From the NCBI RefSeq assembly GCF_900102615.1, contig NZ_FMYV01000003.1, positions 1 through 64,000 of the forward strand: DNA of 64,000 nucleotides, given 5' to 3'. Below are positions 16,451 through 25,287 of this stretch, piece by piece. Under the pieces are notes generated by a model, which had not been told where the DNA came from, made no database searches, and worked only from the letters and a program-made list of their open reading frames with translations. Position numbers and translations under genes: made by a program. The number at the start of each line of letters is the position of its first letter. The first letter of the stretch is position 1. The stretch comes from Geotoga petraea (GTDB lineage Bacteria > Thermotogota > Thermotogae > Petrotogales > Petrotogaceae).

Positions 16451-17083
16451 ATGAAATATAAAAATTATATATGGGATTTTGGCGGAACTCTTTTTGATAC
16501 TTATCCAGCTTTTTCAAAAAAAGTTGTTGAAATATTGAGAGATAAGAAGATTGAAGAAGACTATGAAACGATTTTAAAAATGGCTAAAAAGTCCAAAAGT
16601 CATCTAATAGATTATTTGAATGAGAAATACACTCTTAGTGATAGAGAGTTGAAATATATAAGGAAATGTGAAAAGTATACCTCTTTAAATTCAAGGAGTC
16701 CATTTGAAGGTATTGAAGAAATATTGAATTACATTATTTCAAATGGGGGCAAGAATTTTATCTATACACACAGAACATTTCATTCTGCTATGGAATTACT
16801 TTATCATTATAAAATGTTTGATTATTTTGAAGATATTGTTAGTAAAGATGTTGGTTTGGAAAGAAAACCTGATTCGGAAGGCTTTGAATATATAATTGAT
16901 AAGTATGATTTAGAAAAAAACAAAACCCTTTCAATTGGGGATAGGGTTATAGATGTTGAGTCTTCAAAAGGGGCGGGCTTACAAACAGCTTTTTTTGGAG
17001 AAGGAGTTGTTTCTGCGGATATAGTTTTTCAGGATTTTTCTGATTTTATGAAACTCATAAATGAAGGTGATTATAATGATTAA
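16451..17083 (+). CDS. HAD-superfamily hydrolase with altered motif I
   Basis: A 210-residue HAD subfamily IA protein of phosphoglycolate phosphatase-like length. Motif I is IWDFGGTLFDT: the nucleophile Asp9 is present, but the +2 residue, normally Asp (general acid/base), is Gly11. Motif II may lie around FIYTHRT, motif III Lys is in LERKPDS, and motif IV is IGDRVIDVESSKGAG. The cap region is helical. Loss of the second Asp usually slows phosphate-ester hydrolysis, and phosphonatases carry Ala there. GGAGGTGAT precedes the ATG. It overlaps the next gene by 8 nt. Confidence 0.82.
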   Translation: MKYKNYIWDFGGTLFDTYPAFSKKVVEILRDKKIEEDYETILKMAKKSKSHLIDYLNEKYTLSDRELKYIRKCEKYTSLNSRSPFEGIEEILNYIISNGGKNFIYTHRTFHSAMELLYHYKMFDYFEDIVSKDVGLERKPDSEGFEYIIDKYDLEKNKTLSIGDRVIDVESSKGAGLQTAFFGEGVVSADIVFQDFSDFMKLINEGDYND

Positions 17084-17789
17084 GAAAATTATTTTGTTAA
17101 CTGGAGCTGCACTTGGAATAGGTGTTTTGGGATTCTTAATTTGGGCAGGTAATCCACTTGGGCCAATGGAAGTAGTAGATGAAATAATTAATAGTTCAGA
17201 CATTGAAGTCGTTGAAGAAAAAGAATTATATAAAATAGGAGAGGACAATGAAGTGGGTTTGATATATTATCCAGGAGCAAGGGTCGATCCTAAATCATAT
17301 GTTCCTTTAGCTATAGAAATATCAAAAGAAAATATTACAATTTTTATTTCGAAGATGAGTTTTAATTTTGCTGTTTTTTCACCAAACAAAGCTTTGGAAA
17401 TAGTTGAAAGTAATCAAGATATAGACAAATGGTTTATTGCAGGACATTCCCTTGGTGGTGCAATGGCAGCAAAAGTTGTTTATGAAAATCCTGGGATATT
17501 TGAAGGATTAATTTTAAACGCATCTTATCCAGCAGAGAATAATTCTTTGAAAGATAAAAATGTGAGAGTTTTATCTATATACGCGGAATATGATGGTCTG
17601 GCTACAGTTGAAAAGATAGATAACAGCAAAGATTTTCTTCCTGAAGATACAAAATATGTTTTTGTTGAAGGTGGAAACCACGCTCAATTTGGTTATTATG
17701 GTCCTCAAAACGGCGATTTAGAAGCAGATATATCTAGAGAAGAGCAAAGAGATATTATAGCTAGAGAAATGATAAATTTTATTAAGTAG
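17076..17789 (+). CDS. Membrane-anchored alpha/beta hydrolase
   Basis: A 237-residue hydrolase beginning with a hydrophobic anchor (IILLTGAALGIGVLGFLIW, about 5-23). It has YYPGARV where the oxyanion loop should be, the nucleophile elbow AGHSLGGAMAA (Ser125), an acid in YAEYDGL and the histidine in EGGNHAQFGYYG. These features fit the PF12695-type alpha/beta hydrolases, probably on the outer face of the inner membrane. GAAGGTGA sets the ATG at 17076; an in-frame ATG at 17061 precedes that site. The start overlaps the HAD stop, so the pair is coupled. The stop codon is embedded in the same 15-base sequence as the DeoR stop at 8525. Confidence 0.8.
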   Translation: MIKKIILLTGAALGIGVLGFLIWAGNPLGPMEVVDEIINSSDIEVVEEKELYKIGEDNEVGLIYYPGARVDPKSYVPLAIEISKENITIFISKMSFNFAVFSPNKALEIVESNQDIDKWFIAGHSLGGAMAAKVVYENPGIFEGLILNASYPAENNSLKDKNVRVLSIYAEYDGLATVEKIDNSKDFLPEDTKYVFVEGGNHAQFGYYGPQNGDLEADISREEQRDIIAREMINFIK

Positions 17790-18490
17790 AAATCGAAGAT
17801 TTTGGTTGTTAGATGCCGGTTGTTAGTTGTTAGAAAAAAAGCAGTTTTTAAGAATGAACTAAACCAAAAACAAACAACTATCAACAAATAACAAAATAAA
17901 TTACTTTGTAATTTATTTTACTAGGACATACAATTTTTTAAACGCATTTCACAGCATTCTTTCAGATAAATTTTGTACTATAATTCTCAATAGTTCATCG
18001 CATCTATTTATTATTTTGGATGAAAAAACAAGTATTAAAGGGATAAAAGAATGTCACCCTGAGCATCGTCGAAGGGTCTGATTTTATAAATTTGCGAAGC
18101 AAATTAAAAAGGTTTTAGATTCTTCAGCTCCAAAAACCGTCGTTCAGAATGACATAATACCTAGTTATCTAATAATGTATTAATAAATGAAGAAATATAA
18201 AAAAGAAAAGTATTGGAGTTTTACTGAGTGAAACAGTTTTAAAATAAATTGCTTTGCAATTTATTTTGTTGTTAGTTGGATGATGGAGGTTGTTGGTTTT
18301 TGTATTATTTTAGACATTTAACAATGTTTTTTGCTTCCAACCATAAACCTTCAACAGAAATTGTGAAACAATTTCTACTTTATGACCTACTTTGAGTTTT
18401 TATATTTCGGAATTGAATTAAACTCTTTTAAAATGATAGATAAAAAACTATCAAACCTCCATCCTCCAACCAAGTGAATTGCCTTGGATT
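17785..18490. repeat. Modular hairpin repeat array downstream of the RND exporter
   Basis: No gene is seen here (about 700 bases). The order is: GTTGTTAG-rich module (17804-17876), a 12-bp hairpin with arm AAAATAAATTAC (17893-17919), a tract shared with 20702-20800, a TGTCA...TGACA element (18052-18154) containing AATTTGC/GCAAATT (18089-18105), the TATTGGAGTTTTACTGAG module, a 12-bp hairpin with arm AAAATAAATTGC (18241-18267), and an inverted module with AGAAATTGT/ACAATTTCT (18356-18376). The final 40 bases match those downstream of the other RND gene. Confidence 0.85.
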
Positions 18491-20656
18491 TTATTTTATC
18501 TTTCTCAATATCGTTGGTAATACAGATAAGCTTAGAAAAACTGCAGCTATCATGGAAACCCACATTAAAATAGAAATATACACATGTATTTTTAAAGGTG
18601 AAAAAAGCATAGAAGATACTCCGACTGCAAGTCCTAATGCATTTGCAATTATAGGTCTTGAAGTGTATTTATAAGCTTTGTTTGCAGCTTCTTCAGAATT
18701 TAATCCGCTTTCTTTGTAACTTTTCCAAACAGATGTGAAATGTACTGCATAATCTATCCCTACACCAAGAGTTATAGAAAATATTGTTGTAGTGATTAAA
18801 TTCAAAGATATTCCAGATAACCCCAAGAATCCAAAAAGAATTATTACTGTAGAGGCTATTGGAATGAGGGAAATTAATGCAGGGATAAATTTTTTCAACG
18901 ATATCCATAACAAAAATATTATAAGCCCAAAAGCTATAATCAGACTTCCAACTTGATTTTTTACCATATCTTTGTTTAAATCATACATATAATATTGAAC
19001 TCCAGAAAGACCTATTTCTACATTCTCATCATCATATTCTTCAGTGATTTCTTGTATTGTTTTCAAATCTTCATTTTTAAGACTATTCGGGAAAATAATA
19101 ACTCTCGCTACATTCGATTCTAAATCTAAAAAATTATCTATTGGATTAGATTCAAGTTGATTTATAAAAGTGTTTATAAGGTTTATTTGTAATTGGTTGG
19201 GGTATACAGTTTTATCTCTATTGTATATTTTTTGGTTTAAAATTGAATATATGTCATAAACACTCATAACTTTGTTAACAGAGTCGGTTTCTAAAAGATC
19301 TTTTTCATAGTTTAATATTTTATCGGCGTTATCTTTTGAAAGTATAGTATTATCCGCTTTTAAAAGAGCGAATACAGGAACACTTCCTCCATTTATTTCA
19401 ACAAATTTATTAAAACTTTTATAAATATCCGTATTTTCTCTATAAACCATCAATAAATTAAATTCATTTTGTATTTTAGGGAATAGTATCACTGAAACTA
19501 TAATTAAAACTATTAAAATTGCTAAAGATCTTTTGCCCCACAACCTTTTTATGAAAGAATTTACACCTGTTTTGGATTTTTTTAGTTTTTTTAATTTTAT
19601 TTTACCTGTTAATATAACTGGTAGTATTAGCCAGGTAGCTATTCCAGCAAATGCGATTCCAATTGATGAAAATATGGCTAAGTTATTAACAGCTTTTATA
19701 TTCATAAACAACAATGCCATAAAGCCTGCTATGGATGTAATTGTAGTAATGATCATAGGTATGCCGACCATTTTTAATGTGTGAGAAATGCTATCCAATT
19801 TGTTGTATCCTTCACTTCTAGATTCTTGAATGTGAGATACAAAATGAAGTCCATCAGCGCTCCCTATAACTATGGTAAAAATAGGAGCTAGAACAGTTAT
19901 AAGAGAAACATTTCCCTCTATAACTCCAATTAGTCCGAGAGTCCAAACTGCTGCAACACCAGCTGGTAGAATAGCTAAAAATGTTGATTTTAAACTACCC
20001 ATCTTTATTCTGAAAACAAAAAAGATCAAGAAAAAGGCAGCAGGCGGTAGAAAATACAATATCCAAGTTACATAATCACCTATTTTTTGCTGCATATACA
20101 AATCTCCACTAGCGTAGTAATTATAATTATTCTCAGATAAAAATCCCTCTATTTCTTTTATTTGTTTTAATACAAAACCATCTTTTGGAAAAATTGTATA
20201 AATGGCGTATATTTTATCATCTTTTTTCACTAGAGGCGATAAAGCTGGATAGCTATTGTAATATTCAACAATTTGGGGTAGATCATTTTCGTTTATATTT
20301 GAAATGTTTTTTAATGTTGTTCCGATAGGAATTTGATCTGGAGCTGGTCCGTTAATAGCTCTTATATTGGATATGCCCTCCAGTTTATTTTGTATTTGTA
20401 TCATTTTTTGAAAAATATCCATAGTTAATGTTTTCTTTTCAAACTCAACCATTATAGAAACTTGCTCAGTTGCTGGAAAATATTTTTCCATTTTTTTTTG
20501 ATTGTCTTCGTATTCTGAGCCTTCTACTCTAAAAATATTGAAATCATTCGCAACTTCTATTTGGTTAATACCCAAAATAGCTAGCAATACAGCTAAGATT
20601 AAAAAAATAATTAATGCAACTCTATTTTTAGCAACAAAATTGGTATATTTATTCAT
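18491..20656 (-). CDS. RND/MMPL-family exporter, copy 2
   Basis: A 721-residue inner-membrane exporter of the RND superfamily in its MMPL/Patched-like form, driven by the proton gradient. The two halves each contain one transmembrane segment (about 14-34 and 374-394), a large periplasmic loop, and a block of five more segments. The conserved TM4 and TM10 motifs are IGSADGLHF and GVGIDYAVHF, holding the membrane aspartates. These proteins typically move lipids or hydrophobic compounds; the substrate is unknown. It is a full-length paralogue of the gene at 21375 and lies downstream of it, separated only by a repeat array. No periplasmic adaptor or outer-membrane channel gene is nearby. Confidence 0.9.
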   Translation of the reverse strand: MNKYTNFVAKNRVALIIFLILAVLLAILGINQIEVANDFNIFRVEGSEYEDNQKKMEKYFPATEQVSIMVEFEKKTLTMDIFQKMIQIQNKLEGISNIRAINGPAPDQIPIGTTLKNISNINENDLPQIVEYYNSYPALSPLVKKDDKIYAIYTIFPKDGFVLKQIKEIEGFLSENNYNYYASGDLYMQQKIGDYVTWILYFLPPAAFFLIFFVFRIKMGSLKSTFLAILPAGVAAVWTLGLIGVIEGNVSLITVLAPIFTIVIGSADGLHFVSHIQESRSEGYNKLDSISHTLKMVGIPMIITTITSIAGFMALLFMNIKAVNNLAIFSSIGIAFAGIATWLILPVILTGKIKLKKLKKSKTGVNSFIKRLWGKRSLAILIVLIIVSVILFPKIQNEFNLLMVYRENTDIYKSFNKFVEINGGSVPVFALLKADNTILSKDNADKILNYEKDLLETDSVNKVMSVYDIYSILNQKIYNRDKTVYPNQLQINLINTFINQLESNPIDNFLDLESNVARVIIFPNSLKNEDLKTIQEITEEYDDENVEIGLSGVQYYMYDLNKDMVKNQVGSLIIAFGLIIFLLWISLKKFIPALISLIPIASTVIILFGFLGLSGISLNLITTTIFSITLGVGIDYAVHFTSVWKSYKESGLNSEEAANKAYKYTSRPIIANALGLAVGVSSMLFSPLKIHVYISILMWVSMIAAVFLSLSVLPTILRKIK

Positions 20657-20699
20657 TAATCTTTCCCACCCTTGTTTTTATTAATTATATTATATCATT

Positions 20700-21374
20700 A
20701 TAAAAACATACAATTTTTTTAACGCATTTTTATACGGGTACCCACAAGGGGCACCCCTACATATAATTTGTACTATAATTCTCAATAGTTCATCGCATCA
20801 ATTTATTTATTTTTGATAGAAAGCTAAACAAATGTCATCCTGAGCGAACGAAGTGAGTCGTAAGGATCTAATCAGTCAATTTTCGAAGAAAATTTAAAAG
20901 GTTTTATATTCTTCAGCTCCAAAAACCGTCGTTCAGAATGACAAGATACTTAACTATCTAATAATGTATTAAATAATGAAGAAATATAAAAAAGAAAAGT
21001 ATTGGAGTTTTACTGAGTGAAACAATATAAAAATTGATGTTGAAAAACACGGATGTTTTTCATGCGAATTTATCCATGGATGGATAATATGAGCAGTACA
21101 TCAATTTTATTGTTGAACGAGGGTTAAAAAACGACCTACTTTGAATTTTTATATTTCGAAATTGTTTTATTATAAAGTTCCTAAACTCCTCGTCAGCTTT
21201 GCTGCCAATCCTCTAAAACATTTAGAGGATAACCAAATTTTGCAAAGCAAAATTAACTGATGAGATCCTTCGGTTCGTCACTTTGTGACTCTCTCAGGAT
21301 GACATATACAAAGGTTTTCAGCATTATTGTCTTTTCCAACATCCATCCTCTAATCAAGTGAATTGCTTTGCAAT
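20700..21374. repeat. Modular hairpin repeat array between the two RND genes
   Basis: No gene is seen. The array contains a TGTCA...TGACA element (20833-20943) with AATTTTC/GAAAATT (20878-20894), the TATTGGAGTTTTACTGAG module, and the three-way-junction module (outer arms 21030-21040/21098-21108, inner hairpins 21042-21061 and 21070-21087). Inverted copies of the 8523-8670 modules follow, with hairpins CAGC/GCTG (21194-21204), ATCCTCTAAA/TTTAGAGGAT (21208-21230), AATTTTGC/GCAAAATT (21236-21254), GTCAC/GTGAC (21277-21289) and AATTGC/GCAATT (21361-21375). An AT-poor patch at 20740-20760 has GTACC-rich sequence not shared with the other arrays. Confidence 0.85.
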
Positions 21375-23546
21375 TTATTTCAATTTCCTCAATATAGTTG
21401 GTAGAACTGAAAGACTCAAAAATACAGCTGTTATCATTGATACCCACATCATTGTTGAAACATAAACGTGGATTTGTAGAGGTGATAACAACATAGCTGA
21501 CAGTCCAATTGCCAGACCAAATGCATTTGCAATTATTGGTCTAGATGTATATTTATATGCTTTATCTGCAGCTTCTTCTGAAGTAAACCCTTTTTCTTTG
21601 TAACCTTTCCATACTGAGGTAAAATGAACAGCGTAGTCTATTCCAACCCCAAGAGTTATTGAGAATATCGTTGTTGTGATGAGGTTTAAAGATATTCCAG
21701 ATATGGCTAAAAATCCAAAAAGAATTATAACTGTAGATACTATTGGTATTAAAGAAATTAGCGCTGGGATTATTTTTTTCAATGTGATAAATAACAATAA
21801 TAGTATTAAACTAAAAGCTATTATTAAACTACCAGTTTGATTTTTTATCATGCTTTGGTTGAGATCATACATTAAATACTGAACACCGGTTACGTCAATG
21901 TTTATATTACTATCTCTTTCAAACTTATTAGTAATTTGTTGTATTGTTTTTAAATCTGCGTTTTTTAATGATTTTGGAAAAATTATCATTCTTGAGGTAT
22001 TTGAATTTTCTGCCAAAAAATTGTTTACAGGATTTGTTGGGGCTTGTTTCAAGACGTTATTAATTAACATGATTTGTAATTGATTGTTTGGATATTCAGG
22101 TTGTTTTTTGCCGAATAATCTTTGATTTAGTGCGGAGTAAAGGTCATAAACACTCATTGTTTTGCTTACTGCTTCTTTTTCTTCGAGTTCTTTTTGATAG
22201 TTGAGTATTATTTTCGCGTTTTCGCTAGATAATATATTGCTTTCTGTTTTTATGAGTCCAAATACAGGAACACTTCCTCCGTTTATTTCCATGAATTTAT
22301 CGAAACTTTTGTATATATCAGTGTAACTTCTATAAACCATAAGAAGATTGAATTCATTTTTTAGGTTAGGAATAAAAATTATAGAGATAAATAAGAGTGC
22401 AAAAAGAATTATAATAGATTTTTTGCCCCATAATTTTTTTATACCTGTAGATAGACTTTTTTCTTTTTCTTTATGAGTTTTAATTTTTATCTTTCCTGTT
22501 AATATCAAAGGAAGGATATACCAAGTTGCTATCCCAGCAAAACCTATTCCAATTGATGCGAAAATAGCTAAGTTATTTATTGCTTCTGTGTTCATAAACA
22601 TTAGAGATATGAACCCAGCTATAGAAGTTATTGTTGTTACTATCATTGGAATTCCTACCATTTTTAATGTGTGAGTAATGGCAGATAATCTATCATAACC
22701 CTCATTTTTAGCTTCTTGTATATGAGAGATGAAGTGTAGTCCGTCAGCACTACCAATCACTATAGTGAATATGGGAGCTAAGACAGTCACTATGGAAACT
22801 TCTCCACCGAACCAACCAATCAATCCAAGTGTCCATATAGCACCAATTCCAGCTGGAAGAACTGCCAGTATTGTAGCTTTTATGTTTCCCATTTTTATTC
22901 TAAAAACAAGAAATATTAAGAAAAAAGCAGCTGGAGGTAGAAAAGATAAGATCATTTTTACATAATCACCTATTTTTTGTTGCATGTATAAATCCCCAGT
23001 TGCGTAGTATTTATAATTATTCTCTATTAAAAAATTTTCTATTTTATTTATCTCTTCTAACCCAAAACTATCTCCAGGAAAAATGTTGTATATTCCATAA
23101 ATTTTCCCTTCTTTTTGTACTAAGGGAGACATAGCAGAAAGAGTATTATAGTATTCTTTTAATTTATTGATATTATTTTTATTTATATTAGAAATATCTG
23201 TTAATGATCCATCTAATGGGATTTTTTCTGGAGCAGGACCATTTAAAGCTTTAATATTTTCTACTGTTTCAATGTTTGACTGTATTTTAGCCATTTGATT
23301 AAAAATCTCAATATTTAACGAGTTAGATTCAAATTCAACCATAAAAGATATTTGTTCTGTTGTGGAAAAGTATTTTTCCATTTCATTCATGGTTTCTTCA
23401 TATTGAGAACCTTCAACTTTGAATATGTTGAAATCATTTCCCACTTTTATTTGTCTAACTCCCAGTAATGAGAAAATAATTGTAATTATGAAAATTATAG
23501 TTAAAATCAACCTGTTTTTATTCACGAATTCAACGTATTTATTCAT
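21375..23546 (-). CDS. RND/MMPL-family exporter, copy 1
   Basis: A 723-residue exporter matching copy 2 over its whole length, with the same two-half design and the same IGSADGLHF and GVGIDYAVHF membrane motifs. Signature stretches such as GDLYMQQKIGDYV and FKVEGSQYEE align directly with copy 2. The ATG at 23546 has AAGGAGTG 8 nt upstream; an in-frame GTG at 23555 lies inside that site. The start overlaps the TetR stop by 8 nt (ATGAATAA), so regulator and exporter are translationally coupled. Expression should be repressed by that TetR protein and induced by a ligand, probably a transported hydrophobic molecule. Confidence 0.9.
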   Translation of the reverse strand: MNKYVEFVNKNRLILTIIFIITIIFSLLGVRQIKVGNDFNIFKVEGSQYEETMNEMEKYFSTTEQISFMVEFESNSLNIEIFNQMAKIQSNIETVENIKALNGPAPEKIPLDGSLTDISNINKNNINKLKEYYNTLSAMSPLVQKEGKIYGIYNIFPGDSFGLEEINKIENFLIENNYKYYATGDLYMQQKIGDYVKMILSFLPPAAFFLIFLVFRIKMGNIKATILAVLPAGIGAIWTLGLIGWFGGEVSIVTVLAPIFTIVIGSADGLHFISHIQEAKNEGYDRLSAITHTLKMVGIPMIVTTITSIAGFISLMFMNTEAINNLAIFASIGIGFAGIATWYILPLILTGKIKIKTHKEKEKSLSTGIKKLWGKKSIIILFALLFISIIFIPNLKNEFNLLMVYRSYTDIYKSFDKFMEINGGSVPVFGLIKTESNILSSENAKIILNYQKELEEKEAVSKTMSVYDLYSALNQRLFGKKQPEYPNNQLQIMLINNVLKQAPTNPVNNFLAENSNTSRMIIFPKSLKNADLKTIQQITNKFERDSNINIDVTGVQYLMYDLNQSMIKNQTGSLIIAFSLILLLLFITLKKIIPALISLIPIVSTVIILFGFLAISGISLNLITTTIFSITLGVGIDYAVHFTSVWKGYKEKGFTSEEAADKAYKYTSRPIIANAFGLAIGLSAMLLSPLQIHVYVSTMMWVSMITAVFLSLSVLPTILRKLK

Positions 23547-24159
23547 TTTTATCACTCCTTAATCCGTCTAATACTGTTTCTACAATTTTTTCCATTTCTA
23601 TTTCTATGGTTTCTGGTTTAACTTTTTTTTCAATAGTTGCTTTTTCTATAACAGTGTAAATCAAAACACCGAATGTTAATTTTCTAATTATATTGTTATC
23701 TACATTTTTAAATTCCCCGGTTTTTTTACCCAATTCAAAAATAAAATTACTAAATTTTTCCATTTCTTTCCATATATTGTCTAGAAAAAATATTCTTATC
23801 TCTTCATTTACCATCATTTCTTGTAGTATTATTTTTATAATAGGGAAATTTTTTGCTATAAAACTACTTCTTTCTTTAAGAACTTCTTTTAAAAGTTTTT
23901 CTATACTTTGGTCTTTGTGTTTTTTTATTAGAGTTGGAAGAATTTCTTCTGTTGAATATTTTTTGAATTTTTTTATCATTTCTTTTAATATAGATTTTAG
24001 TAAATCTTTTTTGGAATTAAAATATTTAAAAATAGTTGCCTCTGATACTTCTGAACACTCAGCTATAGATTTAGTTGAGGTGTTATCATACCCTTTTTTA
24101 TAAATTAAATCTATTGTACAATCTATTATTTTTTGCTTAGTTCTATCACTTTTTTTCAT
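23539..24159 (-). CDS. TetR-family repressor of the RND operon
   Basis: A 206-residue TetR/AcrR-type repressor. The N-terminal helix-turn-helix spans about 8-55, with the typical GYDNTSTKSIAECSEVSEATIFKYFNSKKDLL. The C-terminal helical ligand domain is lineage-specific. AGAGGTGAT precedes the ATG. It is the first gene of a TetR-RND unit, and a palindromic operator overlaps its own start region (24184-24202), so autoregulation is likely. The ligand is unknown. Confidence 0.92.
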   Translation of the reverse strand: MKKSDRTKQKIIDCTIDLIYKKGYDNTSTKSIAECSEVSEATIFKYFNSKKDLLKSILKEMIKKFKKYSTEEILPTLIKKHKDQSIEKLLKEVLKERSSFIAKNFPIIKIILQEMMVNEEIRIFFLDNIWKEMEKFSNFIFELGKKTGEFKNVDNNIIRKLTFGVLIYTVIEKATIEKKVKPETIEIEMEKIVETVLDGLRSDKNE

Positions 24160-24182
24160 TTTATCACCTCTTTTTAATAAAT

Positions 24183-24233
24183 AAGTGATTAATCACTCAC
24201 TTTTATAATACACCTTTTTATTTTTTATTGCAA
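24183..24233 (-). promoter_or_regulatory. Promoter and TetR operator of the RND operon
   Basis: On the minus strand TTGCAA (24233-24228), 17 bases, TATTAT (24210-24205). Just downstream lies the 14-base palindrome AGTGATTAATCACT (24184-24197), with a further TCACTT half at 24197-24202. Its position across the transcription start fits repression by the TetR protein encoded next. Confidence 0.75.
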
Positions 24234-24291
24234 TATATTTCATTTGAAATCTATTTTTTTGATAAAATAGACTGAAGGGGGAATTTGATTA

Positions 24292-25278
24292 ATGAAAAAA
24301 ATACTTTTTTACACACATTTGTTTGAAGACTTTCCTGAGTTGATAGATGAAATTAGAGATAAATATTCAGAAGTTGAGTTTCTTTACACAGAAGACGAAG
24401 AAGAATTAAAAGATAAAATAGTAGATATAAATGCAGTTGTTTGGGGTCATCCAAAAGAAAGTGTTTTGGAGATAGCAAAGAATTTAGAAGTTGTTTTTAT
24501 TCCTTTTACTGGGGTAAATAAACTACCTTTTGAATATTTTAAAGAGAGAGGTTTGATCGTTTCAAATAATCATGGTAATGGAATTATTGTTGCTGAAAGA
24601 GCTGTAGCTTTATCTCTTGCTGTAATGGGGCGCATCGTTGAATTTCACAATGATATGAAAGAAGGAGAATGGCATAGAAGATACGGTTCAAAAAATCCTT
24701 TTGATCTCTGGACATCACTCCAAAATAAAAATGTTTCTATTTTAGGAACAGGTGGTATTGGAAAAAACATAGCAAGACTTCTGAAAGGGTTTAACTGTAA
24801 CATTATGGGCTATAAAAGAAAGATAAACGGTGAAATGGAAAATTTTGACCATTTAACTGACGATTTAACAACTGCCTTAAATTTTGGAGATATAATTTAT
24901 ATAGCCTTACCTCTTACGGAAAAAACAAAAAGCACAATAAATTTAGAAAATATTGAATTATTGAAAGACAAGTTTCTCATTAATGTTGCAAGAGGTGAAA
25001 TAGTTCAAGAAGAAGCTCTATATAAAGGGCTGAATGATGGCATATTAAAAGGAGCTGCAATTGATTCTTGGTACAATTATCCAAATGCTGAAAAACCTTA
25101 CGAGCTCCCTTCAAAGTACAATGTTCATAGGTTTAAAAATATAGTTATTTCACCACACGCAGCTTCTCATTCTTTTGAAGGGAAGAAGTATCAGCTTGAA
25201 TATACTATTGAAAATATAGAATATTATTTAGATAACGGGAAACCAAAATATGTAGTGAATTTAGAAGAAAAATATTGA
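24292..25278 (+). CDS. D-isomer-specific 2-hydroxyacid dehydrogenase
   Basis: A 328-residue NAD(P)-dependent dehydrogenase of the D-2-hydroxyacid family, cytoplasmic. The Rossmann motif ILGTGGIGKNIARLL lies near residue 147. The catalytic Arg is in NVARGEIVQEEAL, and the catalytic His is in ISPHAASHS. The N-terminal substrate domain is normal in length. Specificity (glyoxylate, hydroxypyruvate, lactate or a phosphonate-type substrate) cannot be read by eye. It is followed after 9 nt by an iron-export-like ABC pair, probably in one transcript, though no functional link is evident. Confidence 0.88.
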   Translation: MKKILFYTHLFEDFPELIDEIRDKYSEVEFLYTEDEEELKDKIVDINAVVWGHPKESVLEIAKNLEVVFIPFTGVNKLPFEYFKERGLIVSNNHGNGIIVAERAVALSLAVMGRIVEFHNDMKEGEWHRRYGSKNPFDLWTSLQNKNVSILGTGGIGKNIARLLKGFNCNIMGYKRKINGEMENFDHLTDDLTTALNFGDIIYIALPLTEKTKSTINLENIELLKDKFLINVARGEIVQEEALYKGLNDGILKGAAIDSWYNYPNAEKPYELPSKYNVHRFKNIVISPHAASHSFEGKKYQLEYTIENIEYYLDNGKPKYVVNLEEKY

Positions 25279-25287
25279 GGTGTTAAC

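Noticed and set aside
17785-18490. Possible CRISPR array or phage remnant in the repeat-rich gaps
   Set aside because: There are no regularly spaced identical repeats, no cas genes and no phage genes; the repeats are mosaic hairpin modules.
20740-20760. AT-poor patch within the repeat array as an origin or att site
   Set aside because: It is a short unshared insertion with GTACC-rich sequence; no integrase or partner site was seen.
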